From Ryuthela nishihirai (Eukaryota; Arthropoda; Arachnida; Araneae; Heptathelidae): a stretch of DNA of 64,000 nucleotides. The stretch's first letter is position 1, and every line of letters begins with the position of its first letter. The notes under the pieces are model-generated. The model searched no databases, was not told where the DNA came from, and saw only the letters and a program-made list of their open reading frames with translations. Of the stretch, positions 60,966 through 64,000 are shown piece by piece. The position numbers and the translations under genes were made by a program. The DNA lies in NCBI GenBank assembly GCA_038380435.1, contig JAWZYU010000034.1, positions 38,812,901 to 38,876,900 of the forward strand, given 5' to 3'.

Positions 60966-61301
60966 CTAAGTTATCGACAAATTCGTTTTCGGAGATTCCA
61001 ACATGGCTTGGAATCCATTAAAATTACTTGATTTTTTTTTTTTTTTTTTTTTTTGTTGTAAATTAGTTGTATTCAATTTTAAGATTTGTTTAATATAAAA
61101 ATTGTATTCTGAATATAAAAATTCTTGAGATAAAATCTGTAGAGCTCCCTTTGAATCAGAGAATATTACTATTTTGTGATTTTCAAGATTTTGTATAATC
61201 CAATTAAAAGATTCTAAAATAGTCATCAATTCGGCATGGATAATTGGGCATTTTTTGAGTGAATTTAAATGAATTTGAATATCGAACCATTGGTATATCA
61301 A
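60966..61301 (-). pseudogene. LINE C RNase H domain
   Basis: Contains CPIIHAELMTILESFNWII (Glu motif) and KIVIFSDSKGALQIL (Asp motif). A run of Lys codons comes from an A25 expansion (plus-strand T run at 61030). The downstream FQAMLES piece, equivalent to the IPSHxG motif, has decayed. Confidence 0.68.
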
Positions 61302-63341
61302 TGGATGCGGTTAAGGAGCCGGATTCTGTCAAAAGTGATCGGTCAGTAGAAATTTTAAAAAAAGAATAAAATTTTTCAAAATAATATGCTTTAAAAACAG
61401 AAACTGCTGCTTCTTTTGAAAAAAAAATTTTTTTTTTTTTTTTTTTTTGGATATAAGTTTGGAATTTTTAAAATTATTTTTGGTTTGGAATATGTCCAAT
61501 CTGGGATGATGTCAGGAATATATCCTTTTAATGATATTCCAGAGAAAGTTTTAAAAAAATTGATGAAAGATAGTTCGTTTTTGATAATTTTTAAATATGG
61601 TCCATATTTAATTTCTTTTTTGTAAAATGGGTGTTGGGGGAGTTTAAAATGAAGTTTTAAAAAATATTTAGGAATAAGAGAGTTATGTCTAATTTGTATT
61701 GGTGGTAATTATGTTTCAGCAATCAATGATAGAGTTGGACAAAACATGGGAAGTCCGAGAGTAGTTTTGACACATTTATTTCGTAAAGAATTTATTTTTT
61801 TTAATTTATTATCAACTGGCCCCGAAATAAATTGCAGTCCAAATTCAAATTTAGCTCGAATTAAATTTTTATAGAGAGTTATTAATGAAATTGAGGTGTT
61901 TCTTTATTTTGAAAAGCAAAAAATTTTAAACAGTTCAAAAGTTTTAAGCCGGTGTGATGAATGTTGTCTAAATGATATTGCCAGTTTAGTTTAGAGTCTA
62001 AACGAATCCCAAGGATTTTTACATTTGGAAAATTGATTAATTTTTATTGAATCAATTTTTAGCTCATATTGAGGAGAATAATTTCTTTTTTTTATAAAAT
62101 GAAATACAAAAAGTTTCTGAAATATTTAAATGCCACTGTTTACAATATTTAACCAGTCTATTTAATTGTTTTTGAAGCTTTATTGTAATGAGTAGTCAAA
62201 GTCTGAAACCCAGAAAAGGTCATCAGCATATGTAGTGAAGGAAATATCTTTGTAAAAAAAAATTTAACATCTGAAAGATAAATATTAAATAATATTGGTG
62301 AAAGAATTGATCCTTGTGAAAGGCCTCTTTTTAATAATAAATTTTTTTGAAAGCTTAGTATCAGTTTTAACTTGTAGGAAACGATTTTGTAAAAAGTTAG
62401 AAAAGAAATGAATAAATTAGTGCTTAAATTAGCATTTAATAATTTATGGAGTAGCCCTATGATCCATACAGAATCAAATGCCTGTTTAAGGTCAATTGAG
62501 ATTAATAATAATGTGCGCTTTTTTTATTTGCAAAATTTATGTCTTGTAAAAGTAAAGAGACACATTCTTTGGCGGAGCAATTTTTTCTAAATCCAAAAAA
62601 GGAAAAAAAACTTTTCGATTCAAAGTGCCAGTATAATCTTTTAAAAAGTAATCTTTCAAAAAGTTTAATAGAGTTTGAAAGTAGTGATATAGGCCGGTAT
62701 GAATTAACTCCATTGGCCGGTTTTGCATTTTTAAGTAAAAAAATTATAATAATGTGTTTCCAAGATTTAGGTAAGTCATGGTTTTCCTAAATTTTGTTAA
62801 AGATTTCTAGAATTTTTAATCTCCAGTTCTCAGGGAGGAATTTGAAAATTTTATTAGAAATGTTGTCTGCACCTAGGGCAGATTTTAAGTTTAATTTGTT
62901 GATAGCATAGTTTAATTCCGAAAGTGAAAAAGGTTGGTCTAAAATGGGTGAATCATTTTTAAAGTATTTTAATTGATTTTGAACGTTTTGAGCAAAACGT
63001 TTTTCAGTTTGAGATAAATTTTCATTTTCGGTTATTTTCAAATTCTCTGCAAAAAAATCTGGAGTATCCTGGAAGTTAATGTTATTTTGTAAAGCAATTT
63101 CGACTGTTGGGTTTTGTTGAGTTTTTACTGAATTTATTATATTAAAAATTTTCCAAATGTTTTTTGCCCGGAGAAATTGTTTCAAGTTTGCTTGTGAAGG
63201 TTTTCCAATTTTCTCGATATAGTTCTTATAATTTTTTCCGGACTTGTGCGTTAATTTTTTATAATGATTTATGTCTATAAAATTTCTCGATCTTTTTGCT
63301 TTATTTTCGGCTTTTTTGTGGATCGCTATCAATTTATTCAT
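61302..63341 (-). pseudogene. LINE C reverse transcriptase
   Basis: Frame 63341-62787 (184 codons) has a basic linker and FSLSELNYAINKLNLKSALG followed by ADNISNKIF, the RT entry motif. Further down, short frames carry an AFDSVWI-type motif near 62470-62500 and FTTYADDLFWVS (catalytic DD) at 62207-62242. The region 61450-62200 contains only decayed thumb and connection sequence. Confidence 0.7.
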
Positions 63342-63627
63342 GTGCCAAAATTTTTTTGAATTTTAGGGATTTTGTTTAAAATTTTTCGAAATGCAGGTTT
63401 AGTGATATCAAAAAGATGGTTAACAAAATTTTCATAGTTGTTAGATTCTAATAATGGTAAGTTTTGTTCTAAAATTTTTTGGAAAATAGGCCAATTGTTT
63501 AAATCAATTAGTTTTCTAAATTTTGTGTCAAAAGTAGAAGAAAGTTAAATTGGGTGATGATTACTGCCCCTTGTATCGGGTAGCAGTGACCATAAAAAAA
63601 TTTCTGGGGAAATTAGAGTTAAATCTA

Positions 63628-64000
63628 CTATTGAGCGATGGAATTGTGGGTTTTCATGAGTTCTGATTTTTTGTTTAATAAAATTAAATTTGAATTAGCA
63701 ATAAACTTGTTAAGGAGATTACCATAATAATCAGTTTTGTAAGAGAACCATGACGGATGATGACTGTTAAAGTCACCAAGAATTATATGTGGCTGAGGAA
63801 TTTGTAGTAAAATGTTTAAAAAAATTTCAGATAACGCTAGTCCTGATTTATAGATATTTATAATGGAAAGTGACATATTATTAAACAAAATCTGCACTGC
63901 AAGAATTTCAAAAGAATGTAGGTCAAAATTTAAAGTTAGTAATTTATGTTTAATATTTTTATTAATTAAAAATCCAACTCCATTTTTGCTAAGAGGTGAA
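63628..64000 (-). pseudogene. LINE C endonuclease, cut by window end
   Basis: The frame contains SIINIYKSGLALSEIF and PHIILGDFNSHHPSWFS, the GDFN motif of APE-type endonucleases, with catalytic Asp and Asn. Upstream codons continue to 64000 (GVGFLINKNIKHKLL-like) but are frameshifted near 63900. The start of ORF2 lies outside the window. Confidence 0.7.

Larger units (their letters stand above)
60480..64000 (-). mobile_element. LINE C: very AT-rich non-LTR element, runs off window
   Basis: Minus-strand order from 64000 down is endonuclease, linker, RT (YADD at 62219-62230), RNase H, then an AT-rich tail near 60480. A CxxC-like C-terminus may lie at 60600-60740. Stops and frameshifts are frequent, and two long T runs (61030-61054, 61426-61448) interrupt coding sequence. 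The layout matches LINE A, but the sequence is only distantly similar. Confidence 0.78.

Overview
This is AT-rich animal nuclear DNA, most likely arthropod and possibly chelicerate. That placement is an inference from the mix of mobile elements; no diagnostic host gene is complete. There are no operons, ribosome binding sites or phage genes. Nearly everything recognisable is mobile DNA in various states of decay: LTR retrotransposons of the Gypsy type, non-LTR retrotransposons (LINEs), three families of SINE-like elements, Tc1/mariner-, hAT- and piggyBac-type DNA transposons, MITEs, and tandem or inverted repeats. Only a few short stretches look like host exons: 5.46-5.61 kb (+), 6.10-7.52 kb (-, including a poly(A)-polymerase-like exon), 27.06-27.23 kb (+), 33.94-34.17 kb (-) and 51.56-51.60 kb (+).

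Layout. 0-8.6 kb holds dispersed repeats, candidate exons and ORF1 pieces of a LINE (LINE B). 8.6-20.7 kb is one old LINE on the minus strand (LINE A: ORF1 with three CCHC knuckles, then endonuclease, RT and RNase H). It is split by a Gypsy element (Gypsy-1, 11077-17387, 4-bp target duplication ATAG) and by a SINE. Gypsy-1 is itself split inside its RT by another SINE-like element with a long target duplication, so the nesting is three deep. 20.7-27.6 kb holds SINEs, repeats and a dead Tc1/mariner-type transposase.

27.68-33.17 kb is the highlight. It is a plus-strand LTR element (Gypsy-2) with LTRs differing by three substitutions and one 7-bp repeat unit, and a clean 4-bp target duplication (GTAT). 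It lacks protease, RT, RNase H and most of integrase. Instead it carries an intronless thymidine phosphorylase sequence of about 1.1 kb, a C2H2 zinc-finger fragment and a duplicated integrase C-terminus, with the last 540 codons in a single open frame. It looks like a recently mobile, non-autonomous retrotransposon that captured host mRNAs.

33-38 kb is repeat-rich: an inverted repeat, a 2.4-kb element with short inverted ends filled with a degenerate minisatellite, a tandem array containing a duplicated SINE insertion, and a broken protein gene with about 45-residue repeats. 38.7-45.6 kb is a scrambled Gypsy family (Gypsy-B: gag, protease and RT pieces in both orientations) mixed with LINE D ORF1, an RTE-type endonuclease scrap, a tRNA-like sequence between inverted repeats and a CCAAT/CRE promoter-like cluster. 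45.6-53 kb is mostly non-coding, with SINEs, a hAT element and a TIR element. 53.2-56.2 kb is a third Gypsy (Gypsy-3, minus). 57-60.3 kb holds dispersed repeats, a hAT remnant with two nested MITEs, and a piggyBac transposase remnant. 60.5-64 kb is a third LINE (LINE C, minus) that runs off the window.

The genes do not form a pathway. They interact as parasites: Gypsy-1-type elements could have supplied enzymes in trans to Gypsy-2, and LINEs could have mobilised the SINEs.
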